Source: Zygnema cylindricum (Eukaryota; Streptophyta; Zygnematophyceae; Zygnematales; Zygnemataceae). Taken from it: a stretch of 64,000 nt of DNA. The notes under the pieces were generated by a model. It was not told where the DNA came from, did no database searches, and was given only the letters and a program-made list of their open reading frames with translations. Of the stretch, positions 21,523 to 33,800 are shown in pieces (position 1 is the first letter of the stretch; each line of letters opens with the position of its first letter). The translations under genes and the position numbers were made by a program. Location of the stretch: the NCBI GenBank assembly GCA_037447655.1, contig JBBHKE010002391.1:62001-126000 (forward strand). The letters are read 5' to 3'.

Positions 21523-22316
21523 AAATACCTATCACACTAGATCAATATTGTAAGATATGTAACTACAAATAAAAGAGGTCTCTCAACCGGACAAACATAT
21601 ACTAGAAGCAAATCAAAGACAATAGAACACAAAACACTTTAAACTGCACTTAGTGCTCTCATTTCCTTAACTCTGTGTAGAATGTACATTCTGTATCAAA
21701 CTAATTATTTCTAATTGATCTAAATACTCAAAAGATCTAGAAAACATCTAAAACGTATGAATAGATTTCACCTGAAAATCTACTGACAAAAATCTAAGTA
21801 ACTGACAAAATCTAAGTACTTGGACTAGAATTGTCTAGTAACAATATCTACACCCTAAAAACCCGGGAGATATGTTTCACGTCTACATTCATAGGCGGTC
21901 GTACACACTAATTTACTCAAAAATAAATACTCGAGTAGATACTAAAAATCCACACTAAATATAGCTTATATTGAATAATTCGTGGTCCAAAAATATTCTA
22001 AGTCATAGACTCTAATTTCTAAGACTTTACTTTTCAATATTAATGAGTTCGATAACGTCACCAAGTTGTACACTCATATCTATGAAGCCCTCAACCCAAT
22101 TTTTCTTATTTCTGAATTTGCCAAGACATTGTAAGCAGTTGATGTTTGGAATGACATGAGCTTGTATGAAAAATTTGAGCTCGTATCGTTTTTGGAACGT
22201 GATTTGAAGCGCCTATTTTTAAGTGACAATCAAATGAAAGATATCTTTTGAATCCCTATCTTAATTGTAATCTACTTCCAACTTTTCTGAAACATAGTTC
22301 ATAGAGATTTCATTTT
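21523..22316. other. AT-rich DNA without recognised features
   Basis: No supported reading frame or repeat boundary. Contains short near-duplicates such as CTGACAAAAATCTAAGTA (about 21780) only. Confidence 0.5.
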
Positions 22317-22440
22317 TCTTTCCCTCTCTCTCTCCCTCGCTCTCTTTCTCTCTCTGTGTCCCTCCTCTCACTCCTTTTCTCTCTGTCTCTCTCACTCGCG
22401 CTCTCCCTCTCCCTCTCTCTTTCTCTCTCCCTCCCACTCC
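22317..22440. repeat. CT-rich microsatellite
   Basis: Imperfect (CT)n/(CCCT)n tract. Open frames across it are low-complexity artefacts. Confidence 0.9.
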
Positions 22441-23379
22441 TTTGCTCACTCTGTATTTGTATGTTTTTCTTTCACAGATTTGTCCCGACGTAAAATTGAA
22501 GAAAACATTTCGCCTGGAATTGGTAAACTGACAAGTCTTATAGTAGTGTATGTCGCACATCCTCTTGATTTATGACATTGAGATTAGAATGGCCACCAAA
22601 TGTTTAAATATTTTAACAAGCTAATGTCATTTGCATCCATTGTCGACACATTAATGGTCACCATTTGCTAAGATAGTAAAAACGGATAGTTACCGAACTT
22701 CATTTTATTTTTAATAACATGTAGAACATTCAGGCGCGTCCGAATATTTTTTCCTCATGTTGAATATTATTGCTTTTTTAAGGTTTTTATGGTTTTACGA
22801 GTAACTTCTATATTTTTTTAGTGAGAATTCTTGTAAGCCTGTAATATTAACCATTTACTACATACAATACCCGCTTGTGATCAAGAATGTTACAGTGCAA
22901 GTAAAATATCCCATGTTTTTTCTTGTCAGAAAACCTAACAAAATTTTCACAAAATATGCGTTTGGTCTTTTCCAAACATTTTTGTTGAATATCCATTGAT
23001 GGTGATTTTTTCTTAAAAAATGTTGTTACTATGATTTCAAGTTATGATATCTTAGTTTTAGTTACGATGTCCAATTTGGGGTCAAAATGATCAGAAGGTG
23101 TTAAAAAAAATTACGAGCCAATTCTAGTGACAATTTCTAACGACATGATAACAAGCAAAAACAAATTTTGAAAATATTCAAACAATCTTTCTTTCTGATT
23201 GAGGTTCAATGCGTTTAATGAGATGTTAAAAAAACTTCCAAAATCTACATTATGAACGGATTTGAGCGTTCAAAAGAAATGAGTGTTTTCTCCATACCAA
23301 TAGCAGTTTTTATTTCAAAATTTATCCCTCCCTTTTGTTTTTCTTTCAGAGACTTGTCTACCAATTTTATTTCCGGAAA
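22441..23379. other. AT-rich intergenic DNA
   Basis: No coding, RNA or repeat feature recognised. Confidence 0.5.
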
Positions 23380-23511
23380 TCTTTCTGCTTCCCTAGGAGA
23401 CTTGACGAAACATAACCCAAAACCTTTTCTCACACAGAGCTCATATCATCATACTCTCCTAGTATATAAGCCAGTTCCGTTAAAGATGGGCACCGTAGAG
23501 TGTGGGCCCCT
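23380..23511 (-). pseudogene. Copia-G gag start, minus strand
   Basis: Read on the minus strand, the sequence resembles the family A gag start (…GTxPIFNGTGLYI.ESMM, then ALCEKRFW). The frame is broken, with stops where Trp and Thr stand in copia-A. Truncated at its lower coordinate. Confidence 0.6.
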
Positions 23512-23515
23512 AACT
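23500..23515 (-). promoter_or_regulatory. Copia-G primer binding site, decayed
   Basis: Minus-strand AGTTAGGGGCCCACAC corresponds to the copia-A PBS with mismatches. The ATG is lost. Confidence 0.5.
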
Positions 23516-23754
23516 TGTAACTATGAGACCTCTATAGGCCCTCATAGTGGGTAGCTCACACAAAGCCCCTAGGATAGCCCTTACCCTCTCACGGTTGATC
23601 AAGAGTGACTGCCACCTTGAGAAACAAAAGATTGAACTGTCTTTACCCTGGTGAAGGGAAGGCTCCCCTAAGTTTGCCGCAAAAATAATGAAGCACTTTG
23701 CTCCCCTGAGCAGTTAGTTATGATTGGTCAAAGATGATCTTCTTATACAGGTGC

Positions 23755-23918
23755 TTTAGAGGCGCCTACCTAAGGATTTGTTTGAGTCCTAAAACCCTTC
23801 TCTAAACTGTTGTTTTGAAAAGTTATTTTCGTGCGTTTTAGAGGCGGCTACCTAAGGATTTGTTTGAGTCCTAAAACCCTTCTCTAAAATGTTGTTTTGA
23901 AAAGTTATTTTCGTGAGT
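23755..23918 (+). repeat. 82-bp tandem duplication at the C1 insertion boundary
   Basis: Two copies starting at 23755 and 23837 each contain about 53 bp of copia-G LTR followed by about 30 bp of the start of solo LTR C1. The duplication therefore happened after C1 inserted. Confidence 0.8.
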
Positions 23919-24911
23919 ACGCAACATTTTTTACGCTTGCAACATTTCGTGCGTATATTATTAATGTCGAGGTTCGAATGGATTCACGAATTGGGTAGCG
24001 AACATACGGATAAAACTAAAGTGAAGTATGTGACTTATTGAGTGGCGTGAACACGCAGTAAGAAATAGACCGCGGATCGCGAAGTGATCCGATTTGAAAT
24101 GTACGAAACATTGAAATATGCGCCGCTGGTATAGCGCATCTATTTGAGACAAGTGTACTTTAAATACGACAACGTAGTTGCGACAAAGCTGCGGTTATTT
24201 TTGGATATATCCAGGTATTTGACAACGCAGCTGCGGTTGATATCAATCAAGTCAGTGGACGAGATTCATAAGAAGATCTCAAGTGACTAAGCAAGTTGAC
24301 TTTGCGGAGGTGTCGGTGTAAATATTCTATACAACGGAGGTTTGTCTTTTTGCTAATTAGTTTGACATACCTCGAATTACTTGGGTATACTCACAATGAT
24401 TTAGGTAGGTGGTAGATAACGTACGGCTAGTATGCCTCTGTACATTCAGTAGTGAACTACCTGAGTATAACTTGTAGGACTTAGATTATTTTGATTATCA
24501 CAGCTGAGTTAATCAAAGAAATGGCAAACTGTTTTTCTGTAACTTTGACCTGTTGTTGTGATCACTCTGATTGATGTTTTGATGTGAAACTTTGTGAAGA
24601 TATATTATGATCTAGAAACTACATGCGTGTGTAGTTTCAGTCTATTCTGTTATCTCCGTAGAATTATGTGAGAAGTCTACCTGGTTAGTCTGTTTTTGGG
24701 AAACTTTGGAGCTTATATCTTCTGGATTCCTTGGTGGATTTACCTGTAACTTTGGGAGTTTACAGTGTCTATGGTATACTGCATATTGGTTTAGTTTGAG
24801 GTGATTTTTTTTATTGGGGAGTAATCTGTGCTGTCTAAAACACAATTGTTTTTGAGGTAGTCTGTGGGTGTTTTCGTGAGTATCCATGGCTGAAATAGGC
24901 TATGGACAACA
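23808..24911 (+). mobile_element. Solo LTR C1 (copia-B-like family)
   Basis: Starts TGTTGTTTTGAAAAG and ends GACAACA, flanked by a perfect TAAAC duplication (23803-23807 and 24912-24916) inside the copia-G LTR. No internal region, so it is a recombination product. Its first 82 bp are involved in a tandem duplication. Contains CAACGCAGCTGCGG as in the copia-B LTR. Confidence 0.85.
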
Positions 24912-25129
24912 TAAACCCCTACTACTAGAGTACGGCACCAATCAGATAACTGTACAGTAGAGAAAGGTACTGGTGTCGGAGTACTTTTTGTACGGCCATG
25001 GCTCTAACTCCCACTCCCTCTCCAGTCTTTAGTGAATGCGACAAGTGTGGGGACTTGAGAGAGGAGTTAGAGGCAGGTTGTCTCTGCTTCTTTCCTGCCT
25101 TTTATTTTATAATTTTCAGACCTAGAAAA

Positions 25130-26410
25130 TGTTGTTTTTGAAAAGTTAGTTTCGTGCGTACGCGACATTTTGTGCACACGCGACGTTTCGTGCTTAAATT
25201 ATTAAGTGGATTGAATGTAGAGGTTCAAACGGATTTGCGGATTGGGGGAGGAAATGTATTAATTGTTTTTGGAACTTACGGATGAAGAAATAGAGTGACA
25301 CGAACACACGCACGTAAATTATATAATGCGTTTTGAAATGGACGGCAGATCGCTTTCGCGATCTGGTGTGAAATATTTCAAAGTGTTTGAAATGTAACAT
25401 AATATGAAAGGCGGAATTTGTGGAAAAGTACGTCGCCGGTACGGAGCTTCATATTTCGCAAGTGGACGATAAATAAGTTATCGGCATTTATGGCGAATGA
25501 CGCAGTCTTGGTACGGACACGATTTGGGTGGTACGATTTCATTTTGGCAAAGTGGTTCGTGGTACATTTGAAGGGCGGACGTCGTCCGCCGATATTTTTG
25601 GAGGTTCACACTATTTTAAGGGGGTGATATCGAGGGGGTCGTACGTGTATGATGTTTGTTTGCTCCGTGGACTTATCACCAAGGGACTAACCGAAATGTC
25701 GCTTAGTCCGCGGATTTTACGGAGGTGTCGGTGTAAATATTTGGTTGAACAGTGAAATGTATTTTTGTTAATTAGTTATTAGTGAAGATTTACTCATTCT
25801 GACATACCTCGAAGTATTCGGGTATACTAACATAAATAGAGATAGCTAGTAGATAGCGTACGGCTAGTATGCCTCCGTAAATTCAGTAGTGAGCTCTAGT
25901 GTATATTTGTAGGACTTGGTACACAAAGTTCTTAAAACCAAAAAATGATCATTTTTTGGTCATTTTTGGTTTTTAGGAACTTTTTGTACCAAATCTGTTT
26001 ATGGTCATTTTTTTGGTAATTTTATCCGAGGATTGCTCTGAGATCTTTAAGCAGAATTATCTGAAATTTTGCATGTGTGTTCCTTCCTGTATCTTTTATA
26101 CTGTCACAGATTTGCAGGCCTATTGTGTGCCTGGTCTGTTTTAACTTCACAGTGAAGTTATTCTGATTTATCAAAGTTATGGCAGACTGTTTTTCTGCAA
26201 CTGTGACTGGATAATGTGGTAATTCTGTTTGGTATTTTTATATGAAAATTTGTGAGAATACTTAATGACCTAGAAGCTATTTTTTTATGAATTTTCAATT
26301 TGTTTTGTTATTTCTGTAGAATTCTGTGTGGATTCAAAGTAGGCTGTTTTTGGGGTAGTCTGTGGTGCTTCCGAGGGTAAAACCATGGCTAAAAATGGCT
26401 ATAGACAACA
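25130..26410 (+). mobile_element. Solo LTR C2 (copia-B-like family)
   Basis: Starts TGTTGTTTTTGAAAAGTTAG and ends GACAACA. The flanks are GAAAA (25125-25129) and AAAAA (26411-26415), a target duplication with one mismatch, inside the copia-G LTR. Contains a short inverted repeat with an AAAAATGA core near 25935-26010. Confidence 0.75.
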
Positions 26411-26435
26411 AAAAATTGCAATTCTTTGGACTACA

Positions 26436-27406
26436 GAATAGGAAGCCTCTAGATAGTATTTAACTAACCCACTTTAAGCCACGACCACTGCTGCCCAAGA
26501 AGGCAAACTGACAATTTACTACACCCCTATGGAGCCTGGACTCCCCTGAGTCCATAGCAAAAAGAATCACTGAAAACGGCCAACCAGCCGATAAGTTATG
26601 AGTCGGCAAAAATGCCAAGTTTATACAAACTCTCAAAGAGAGAGAGGTTCCTATCTACCAAAATTCTCTAAGTCCTAAATCCCTCTCACAAACCCTATCT
26701 ATTGAAGTACGAACCAATCGGATCACTGTAGAGTACAGAAAAGTACTATGGCCGATGTACTTTCTGTACGGCCCATGTACGGCAATGCCATTAATTGGAC
26801 GCGTGTCCACTTTTCACTTGTCCTTATGTTCGCCGGAAATCGTGCGACCAAATGTCATCCCTCCTCGTGGCGCCACGTCACGCCACGTCAATAAACGCCA
26901 AAAGTGACCATTCCGTGATCTCGGCATTGATGTACGCCGTCGGATCAGATTCGATATTAAATGTCCGCCGTCGAAAACAAATGTCCGATTCATTTGTTTG
27001 CGAGCGAGATAATGTTCGCACTATATAATACTTGGTTCCATGTTCTTTCGTTCGTAATTCCGTTAATCGAATTCATAGACGTAACATTGTTTAAGTAAAT
27101 ATCAAACCTAATATATGCTAACAGACTTTTACGACACATTGGTTAGAGCTAACGGCTAAGCCGCGCTCTACCGGTCGGAGGTTCGAGTCCTGTCGGACTC
27201 AACCTTTTGTTGAGAGTGACATAAGTCACTCTTTAGCCCTGCCTGCTTAAGCTAGGACAGCCATGGCTCAGCCACCCTCTCTATCCCTCAGTGACTACGG
27301 CAAGTATGGTGGGAAGAGAGAGGAGGCGGAGGCAGGCTGTCCACCTTTTCTATTTTGTACTAAGTTCAGACCTAGAAAATACCATATAAAAATAACAATT
27401 TCAACA
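26436..27406 (-). repeat. Copia-H LTR, minus strand
   Basis: Starts TGTTGAAATTG at 27406 on the minus strand and ends near GAGGCTTCCTATTC, where copia-G is inserted. It shares the family A LTR order: CTAGGTCTGA, GCCATGGCT, tRNA-like module, GTACGGCC cluster, GATAGGGTTTGTGAGAGGG. Confidence 0.75.
27133..27202 (+). other. tRNA-like module in copia-H LTR (antisense to the LTR)
   Basis: On the plus strand TTGGTTAGAGCTAACGG is box A-like and GGTTCGAGTCC (27180-27190) is a perfect box B, followed by an acceptor-like 3' part. This is the best preserved of six such modules here. A full cloverleaf was not obtained, so it is not called a tRNA gene. Confidence 0.6.
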
Positions 27407-28300
27407 AAAACACCTAAAAAAAACCACTAATATCTACAAGCAATTGGTGCCTCGCTGGCACAACCTGATTGAGAAGTGATCGTGATTATTTTAATCTATG
27501 TTTCGTACTTTTTTACTAAACAAAGTACCATTCTGTACGGTCTGACAAGTCCGTACACCACACTATTCAAGAAGATCATAAATTATAATTTTTAACGCTA
27601 ATTCACCAAACCTTAATTAACGTAAAGATGCCTTAGCGTGAAAGCGTCTAGTTCTCGTAAACACTTTCATCATTTTGTAAAGCCTTACATATTAATCAAC
27701 ATAAGAAAGAGGCAGGATAAATTAAAAAGCACGATGGTAAACCATCTAAGTCCGGGGGTACAAAAAGGGTGGTATGGCCAACACATAAAAACTACCAGGG
27801 CAATAAAACTAAAGAGAGCAACGGGAACAACAACAAGGCAATTAAAAGCACCCAAACCCAAAATGAAAAGCCCAGCAACACACAAATCCAAAACCACAAC
27901 TCTAACACCAACTCAATTATCTATCTATGAAAAGCAACCCCGTAAGTCCCCCCAACCCGGGGGAGCACGTTGAGGGAGGTCCGGAACACGGCGACGATCC
28001 ATAACCGAGATAGCCGATCGGAGGAGAATAGAAGCCTGCACTCGCTGTAAAGCCACAGATAAGCGTTGACGATAAAAAGATGTAAGGACCGAAGGAGGAG
28101 GGCTTCCAGGTCCTCGGCGCTCGAAAGCACGTCGAGCGCATGGTAAATAATCCGGGATGAAGGAGCCATGGCGAAAAGATTCAAAAATTGTGATGTCTAC
28201 ATCGTCACAAGTTAACGAGAATGTTACAAAACTAGAGGAGGCATCTACAGCGTCACTGAAAAACAAGTGTACAATGTCAAAAATTTGCGTAAATTTACAA
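27407..28300 (-). other. Unresolved region, possible LINE 3' tail on the minus strand
   Basis: On the minus strand, overlapping frames end near 27921 (starting at ATG 28169) and 27925. Downstream of them is T-rich sequence with TTTTTGTACCCCCGGAC, which recalls 3' ends of plant L1-type LINEs. No RT motif is present, so this is only a suggestion. Confidence 0.2.
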
Positions 28301-28596
28301 TACTATACAATACATCATGTATTGTTGTAATAGCGATACACGATGTATTGTTGTGCATTGGAAATATCTTGTGAAAATCGATATGTACCTTTTTTAGGCT
28401 GACCGATAATCAATGTGTCGCTGTAGTATATCGGTCATAGTATATTGGTCACGCAATTATCGCGATGAATTATGGATACATCAGATACATTATCCGGCTG
28501 ATAAATTTACCGATAACTCTGTGAAGTCGTACGGATTATGAAAAAAATATTAATAACTCCTTAATACGGGGCGGGGAAAGGGAGAGAGTGAGCACT
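28301..28596. other. AT-rich DNA with a short perfect palindrome
   Basis: ACAATACATCATGTATTGT (near 28306) is a 19-base inverted repeat around one base, and its right arm recurs nearby as GATGTATTGTTGT. No gene seen. Confidence 0.4.
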
Positions 28597-29440
28597 ATGG
28601 CGTTCACTATGGTGACGGAAGTGTTTCCCCAAGAGGTGTTGTTAAAGGACACTGGCATTTTTGCATCCGGAGGGACGACTTTTACGCGCGACCGTTTCCC
28701 TTCGGGTGAGTGGGGGATCAAGTTTTTTTTCTTCTTTTCTTTTTGTTTCGAGGTGGTTTTGTTTCATTTCGTTTTGTTTTGTTTAGTTTTTTTTTTCGAG
28801 GTGGTTTTGTTATTTTTTTCAATGTGGTTTTTTTTTTTTCAAGGTGGTTTTGTTTTGTTCTTTTGAGGTATAATTTCTTGTTAAATTTCTACCTTTTTTT
28901 GTTAACTTCCTCAGTGACTTTTCACTAACTCGACGTTTCTATTAACTCCGGGTTTCGCAATCTTACCAGAATCCAATCCGTTTCTCGGTACTTCTTAAAA
29001 CGTGACCAAATGTCACGTTGTAGATGTAAAGGGCGAAAGTACTTTTTACAGAGGGAGGTGAATAGAAATCTCTTTCTCGAAAATGTTAAACATTCATGGG
29101 ACAGTTGTAGACTTTGTCGTGCCAGCATATCAGAAATGCAGAATACATCAAAAATTGTTCTATGGGGATCCGTCGAAGTCCTCTTCCAGAAATCAAACCG
29201 GGAAGACGTTTTCATCCCATCAGGGGCTCGACTCCTCGTCTCTTTTTTTTTTTTTTTTTTTTTTCCATCAACGCTGCATCCGTCGACGCTTTTTTTTGGG
29301 CGTTACGGACGCAACCATGCTGGATCTTTCCATGCCGAGAAATCAGGACGATCTTCCGGATTCACGTTTTGCCAAGAATGGGGGGGGACGGGGGAGCAGA
29401 AATGAGGAAGTGAAGAGCAGAATACGTTTGGGGGGAAGGT
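28597..29440 (+). other. Possible unrecognised coding exons
   Basis: ATG 28597 opens 36 codons (MAFTMVTEVFPQEVL...) and meets a good donor-like TTCG|GTGAGT at about 28705. About 300 bp later, after pyrimidine-rich DNA, 29058-29240 is open (NLFLENVKHSWDSC, CRLCRASISEM). A third stretch starts at ATG 29317. I recognise no family, and polyT tracts (29242-29265) interrupt. It could be a small gene, a gene relic or chance. Confidence 0.2.
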
Positions 29441-30814
29441 AAGGGGGAATTGGGGGAGGAAGTCATTTTTCTTCTTTTCTCTCAATCTGCACATTTTTTG
29501 TTTCCTTGCTCACCTTTATCTTTCAATTTTTCCTCATTTGTGGCAATGTCGGCTAGGTTAATTTTCATGTCCTGTAATTGAAGATCTTGAGAAAGGGAGA
29601 GAGAGCAAACTTTTACATCTAAACCAAAGCAAATAAACATTTTGAAGTTGAATGGACTTTGTTTATCTTTTTTGTTTTTGGCACTCACCATATACTACGT
29701 ATTTGATAACAAGTTTTTGTAATTTGGTTTTCCTTCTTTCTCTTTGATATGTTCGTAAAAAAAACACGTACAATCCTGCCGAAAATAAACGGGGGTTGCG
29801 GCTTTGCCAGATATTCATGCGTAATTTTCTTTCAACAAAATTGGTACTCTTCTTTATCGTTTCCTGGTCGTGCTGTTTTCAAATTTTAACTTAATTTTAC
29901 TTTATTACCCCTCCCGAGGTTCAGCCAGAAAATTGTTTTCGAAACAGTTATGAATTGTTTAATTTTCCTCATAAAAGAATTGACTGCTGTTGATGAAGCA
30001 AGACCCCACATTACCATGTTCAGCTTTGGAAATAACAATCCGAGTTATACATTTAATTAGGTGAAGCACATGATTTTTAATATGTACGGAGACGAAGTGT
30101 TGCATAACTTTCACTCGTGCACACCCTCTATTGCTTTCAAATTCAGGTTTGTCAGGTGGGAGACTTGGTGTGGAGTGAGACCTAGTGAGCCCGGATGCTC
30201 TTGATTAAAGTTTGATATGTAAAAACAGTCAGAACTGACGATAAAGCAAAAACATAATATTAGGAAAGACCATTTACTGCTAAACCTCATCAATGAATTC
30301 GTTAGACATGATGAGAGAGCGTCCTCTTAATTGTCATTGAAATCCGGATTGCTGATAAAGGCAAAGGTAAAAGCATTAAGCTAAAGCACTAAAATCTAAG
30401 ATCATAGCCTGAAAATGTACATTGTTAAGTGCAAATCGTCACACTTGACCAGAATGCTGACCAAGTCTCCGTATCACAAACTTGGGAAAAAAACTAGACC
30501 ATCAGTACACGGCCAGTAACTACAACCAGAGGACAACTGTGAGGTGAAACGGTCATTTGTTGAGTACACAAAAAGTAGCAGGTACAGCTGTTCAATACCG
30601 CACCAAGCACAAATTTTTGCATCGAGCAAATTTGACCTTCTGAAACAAAGTAGCCTCCAGCTCACCTTGCATAAAATGATGCCACGGCATGAAAGAGCTG
30701 TAATGTGACAACAGCTGAAACGTGTAGTTTTGTAAGGTAGAGAAGACGAAAGTGCATTGTTGGGGATGCAGGTGAACTGAGGTATTCCACAACATTTGCT
30801 TTCACTTGAGGCTT
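29441..30814. other. REV1 3' flank, no other gene seen
   Basis: AT-rich DNA downstream of the REV1 stop at 30815. No convincing frame or repeat. The minus-strand REV1 3' UTR must lie in its right end; I cannot place the polyadenylation site. Confidence 0.5.
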
Positions 30815-33800
30815 TCAAAAGAGCTCCAAGTGTCCCCCATAATATTTCTTCACAACGGCCTGAAAACACTAGCTAATATTCAGATTTCATGGCTTGATGG
30901 AATGCAGCGAGGAAGAGTTTAACTATTGCATGTGAGATTGTGATGAGTAAGAAAGGGTGCTAGGAGTGAGATAAGCAAACTGCTATTCCATGGGTCAGCG
31001 GAAAAGCAAAATGCCTTGAAAAGCGCCAATCTAAAACTTGAACTACAACGGTCAACAAGTGAACCACTCATCTGACCTGTGAAGCTGGTGCAGTGTAGCC
31101 TTTCACGAGTTGCCAGAAGGGCCATTGTTTAGCCAATCTGCAAGCGTGCACGAGGTGATATCAAGCCACTCTTTTGTTTCTTCAACCAATAACACATTCT
31201 TAGATCTCATTGAAAAGCTATTGGTTAAGGGCATGCATGCATAAGGCAAAAACGATTAGCTGGAATTTAAAAGACCATCTGCGTTGACCAACAGAATCTG
31301 CTCACCTGTTTAGTATCCTGGCTACGGCTAAAACCTCCTCAAGGTTATGCACTCCAACTCTCTCGACGTACTGCACAACAACTGCAGCACAGAGAGCAGC
31401 TGCATCATCTGTTTTGTGAGACGCAGCATGAGAGCCACCATAACTACGACTCACCTGCGTCAGCACTTGGGACAAACATATTTCCATCTCACAGGAGGGA
31501 ACGGCCTCTGCAAGGGTATGCAGAGGGCCATTGCTGGCTATGTCCCTTTTTTTACACAATGCGATCCAAACAGGAGGCTGTTCCTCCCACAGCCCCTCCA
31601 GAATCCTCTTGAACTCCGTAGGTGCCTCTTCGGACACTTCGCTACAGCCCACATGGTCTATTTCATCCTGCATACGGCAGGTGTGCAACTCATGGGTGTT
31701 TCTTTTCTCCCATTTTTTGGGAGACCCACCACAAGCCATTTCTGTAATTTCTGCTCTTTTGACAGACACACTTTCTCCTATGTCTGGTATTGTTCCTGTT
31801 CCCACATTCACCCGCGGAGCTGTAGTTGCCACCTGAAACTTCGACGCTATTTGACTGACTTTTCTACACATCGGCATTGCCCGCATTACATCTTCCTGTA
31901 TCTCTCTTGGAAGTTCTGCAAAGACAGTTTGGTCTATCTGAGTCAAAGACAATGCCCAGGTATTCGCACCCATTTCAACCCCTTTCTGCCCGAAGGCAAC
32001 CTTATCAATCGGCAGTACATCCGTTTCGACCCCTTGAAGCTTGGAGGGCAACATGGGTCCATCTACTGGCTGGACTGTTGTTGCAGCATGGGTGGTGGTC
32101 TTCGCCATGTCCTCATTTGCAGGGCCTCCATCCACTCCCTCCGGCAGGTGCTTCCCTGTGGTCTCACTGCACGACCATCCTCCACTAGATCGTGTGCAGT
32201 TTGGAGGATCCTGGTGCAAGATGCGGCCCCTCACCCCAAAGTCCCTCGACTACAAAGTCTCAGGGCAGCTTTCTGCCAGAGAGTTTAAATGGCCGAACAC
32301 ACAGTACTATATTGTCATAAATACAATCCATCAGCAACACAGCTGAAGCTAAGCAAATCTTTATCAACTGCAATAACTCCCTTTCGCCAGGTGCTGATGT
32401 GTTTGCTATACACAAATTATGCTTCAGCTTTTCCATCATGAGTTGGTTACAGCATAAAACCATGATAGATGACGTTCACCAAGAAGATAACTGTTTCATT
32501 ATTGAGAACATGCTCCAAAATGTAAACATAATTACCAGTCATCAGATCAGTCTTACAGAAGGTGCAGCCCAAACGGAAGGCAGAAGTCTACGCTGCCTTT
32601 TGTCGCCACCCCGGTGGTCAGCAATTCGAGCTCGTTTACGGCCTCTGGCAAATGTCACAGGGCCTTGAAGGACAGTCAGTCAAACTACTAAAAAGTTGGT
32701 CGGTTAAGTACCCGGTGTAAGAACTGCATGAGTGAGGTAATGAACCAAAAAAACGAAACACTGTCAATAAGCAGAAGGGAAAACTCACAAATTTCAAAAC
32801 AGTACATGATGAACTCTACTCATGACACATCCTCCACTGGCAGCTAAAGTACCGCGAGTTACACTGCATGCCATGGGCCACAGGGTTCAGCATCCTCCAC
32901 AACAACAATCTTGAAGCCACAGTGATGCCCCACACCCACCTTGTTGCTGTCCTTGATGCTGCTGCTCTTCTTCTCAAGCCCCCTGTCGCCGGCCCAACCT
33001 CTGCCGCTTGCTGCCTGTAGGCTCTCTCCAGCTCGCGCCGCAGCGTCAGCGGCAGAGCCTCCAACACACTGCGGTCCACCTGGCAGCCGCACTCCAAAGA
33101 GGGCGTCTCCAGACAAGTCAACAACACGTCCATGAGAGGCGAGCCCTGCCCCGTGCTGCTCTCAACTCAGCAGCAGAGCGATGCCCCTCTTCAAAAAAAC
33201 CTGAGAACAAAACCTGAGCTTCAACGCAAATCTTCAACATAATGGAAAAAAAAATGTCATTCGGTTAAATGTACCTGAGATGCAGGCGGAAGCGCTTCCA
33301 CTCCCAACGAGCTTGTATGCGGTCTGTATTCCACCTCTGTCCTGTGATTGCTTTCAGTTTCAGCGCCTGTTAACCCCTTGCTTTTCTTACTCGAGATCCT
33401 CGGAAAAACGTGTGTGTCCTCTACTTTTAGTGCCCCGTTCCTGACAATGGCTCCGTCCCTGCCTTTGTCTCCTTCGTACTCGCATTGGCCAGCCAAATGT
33501 TCCGGTATCACAGAACTTTTCCTTTCTAACCGGTTATCACCTCCCATAATACCAACAACTTCAAAGGGTTCAGCTTCGTAATGTTTCAATGCCCCGGTCC
33601 TTTTACAACTGAAGTGGCCATGTCCTTTGTCTAGGGCATATGCTGTCTCCAATTCCCCAAGAATGTCTTCAGGAAGTGCGGCAAGGACAGTTGGATCGAG
33701 CCGAGGGACAGGCGGAAGGCTGCTTGCTTTCAGGCAGAAGGGCCCTTGGCTAGGTCCAGCTTCATCAAATGTCAGGTGTGACACATTAAAAGAATTACCT

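Larger units (their letters stand above)
23516..26435 (-). repeat. Copia-G LTR, interrupted by two solo LTRs
   Basis: Family A LTR on the minus strand in three pieces: 23516-23807, 24912-25129 and 26411-26435 (TGTAG start at 26435). Solo LTRs C1 and C2 separate the pieces. Compared with copia-A the central part with the tRNA-like module is deleted, at the join near 24995-25005. Confidence 0.7.

Noticed and set aside
22261-22560. Minus-strand Arg/Glu-rich frame
   Set aside because: Produced by the CT microsatellite.
27133-27202. Functional tRNA gene
   Set aside because: Boxes A and B are good but I could not fold a full cloverleaf with a clear anticodon, and it is part of an LTR.
28710-28928. 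Phe-rich frames
   Set aside because: Low-complexity translation of T-rich DNA.
31347-32288. 313-codon plus-strand frame
   Set aside because: It is the antisense shadow of REV1 exon 12; its product has no known motif.
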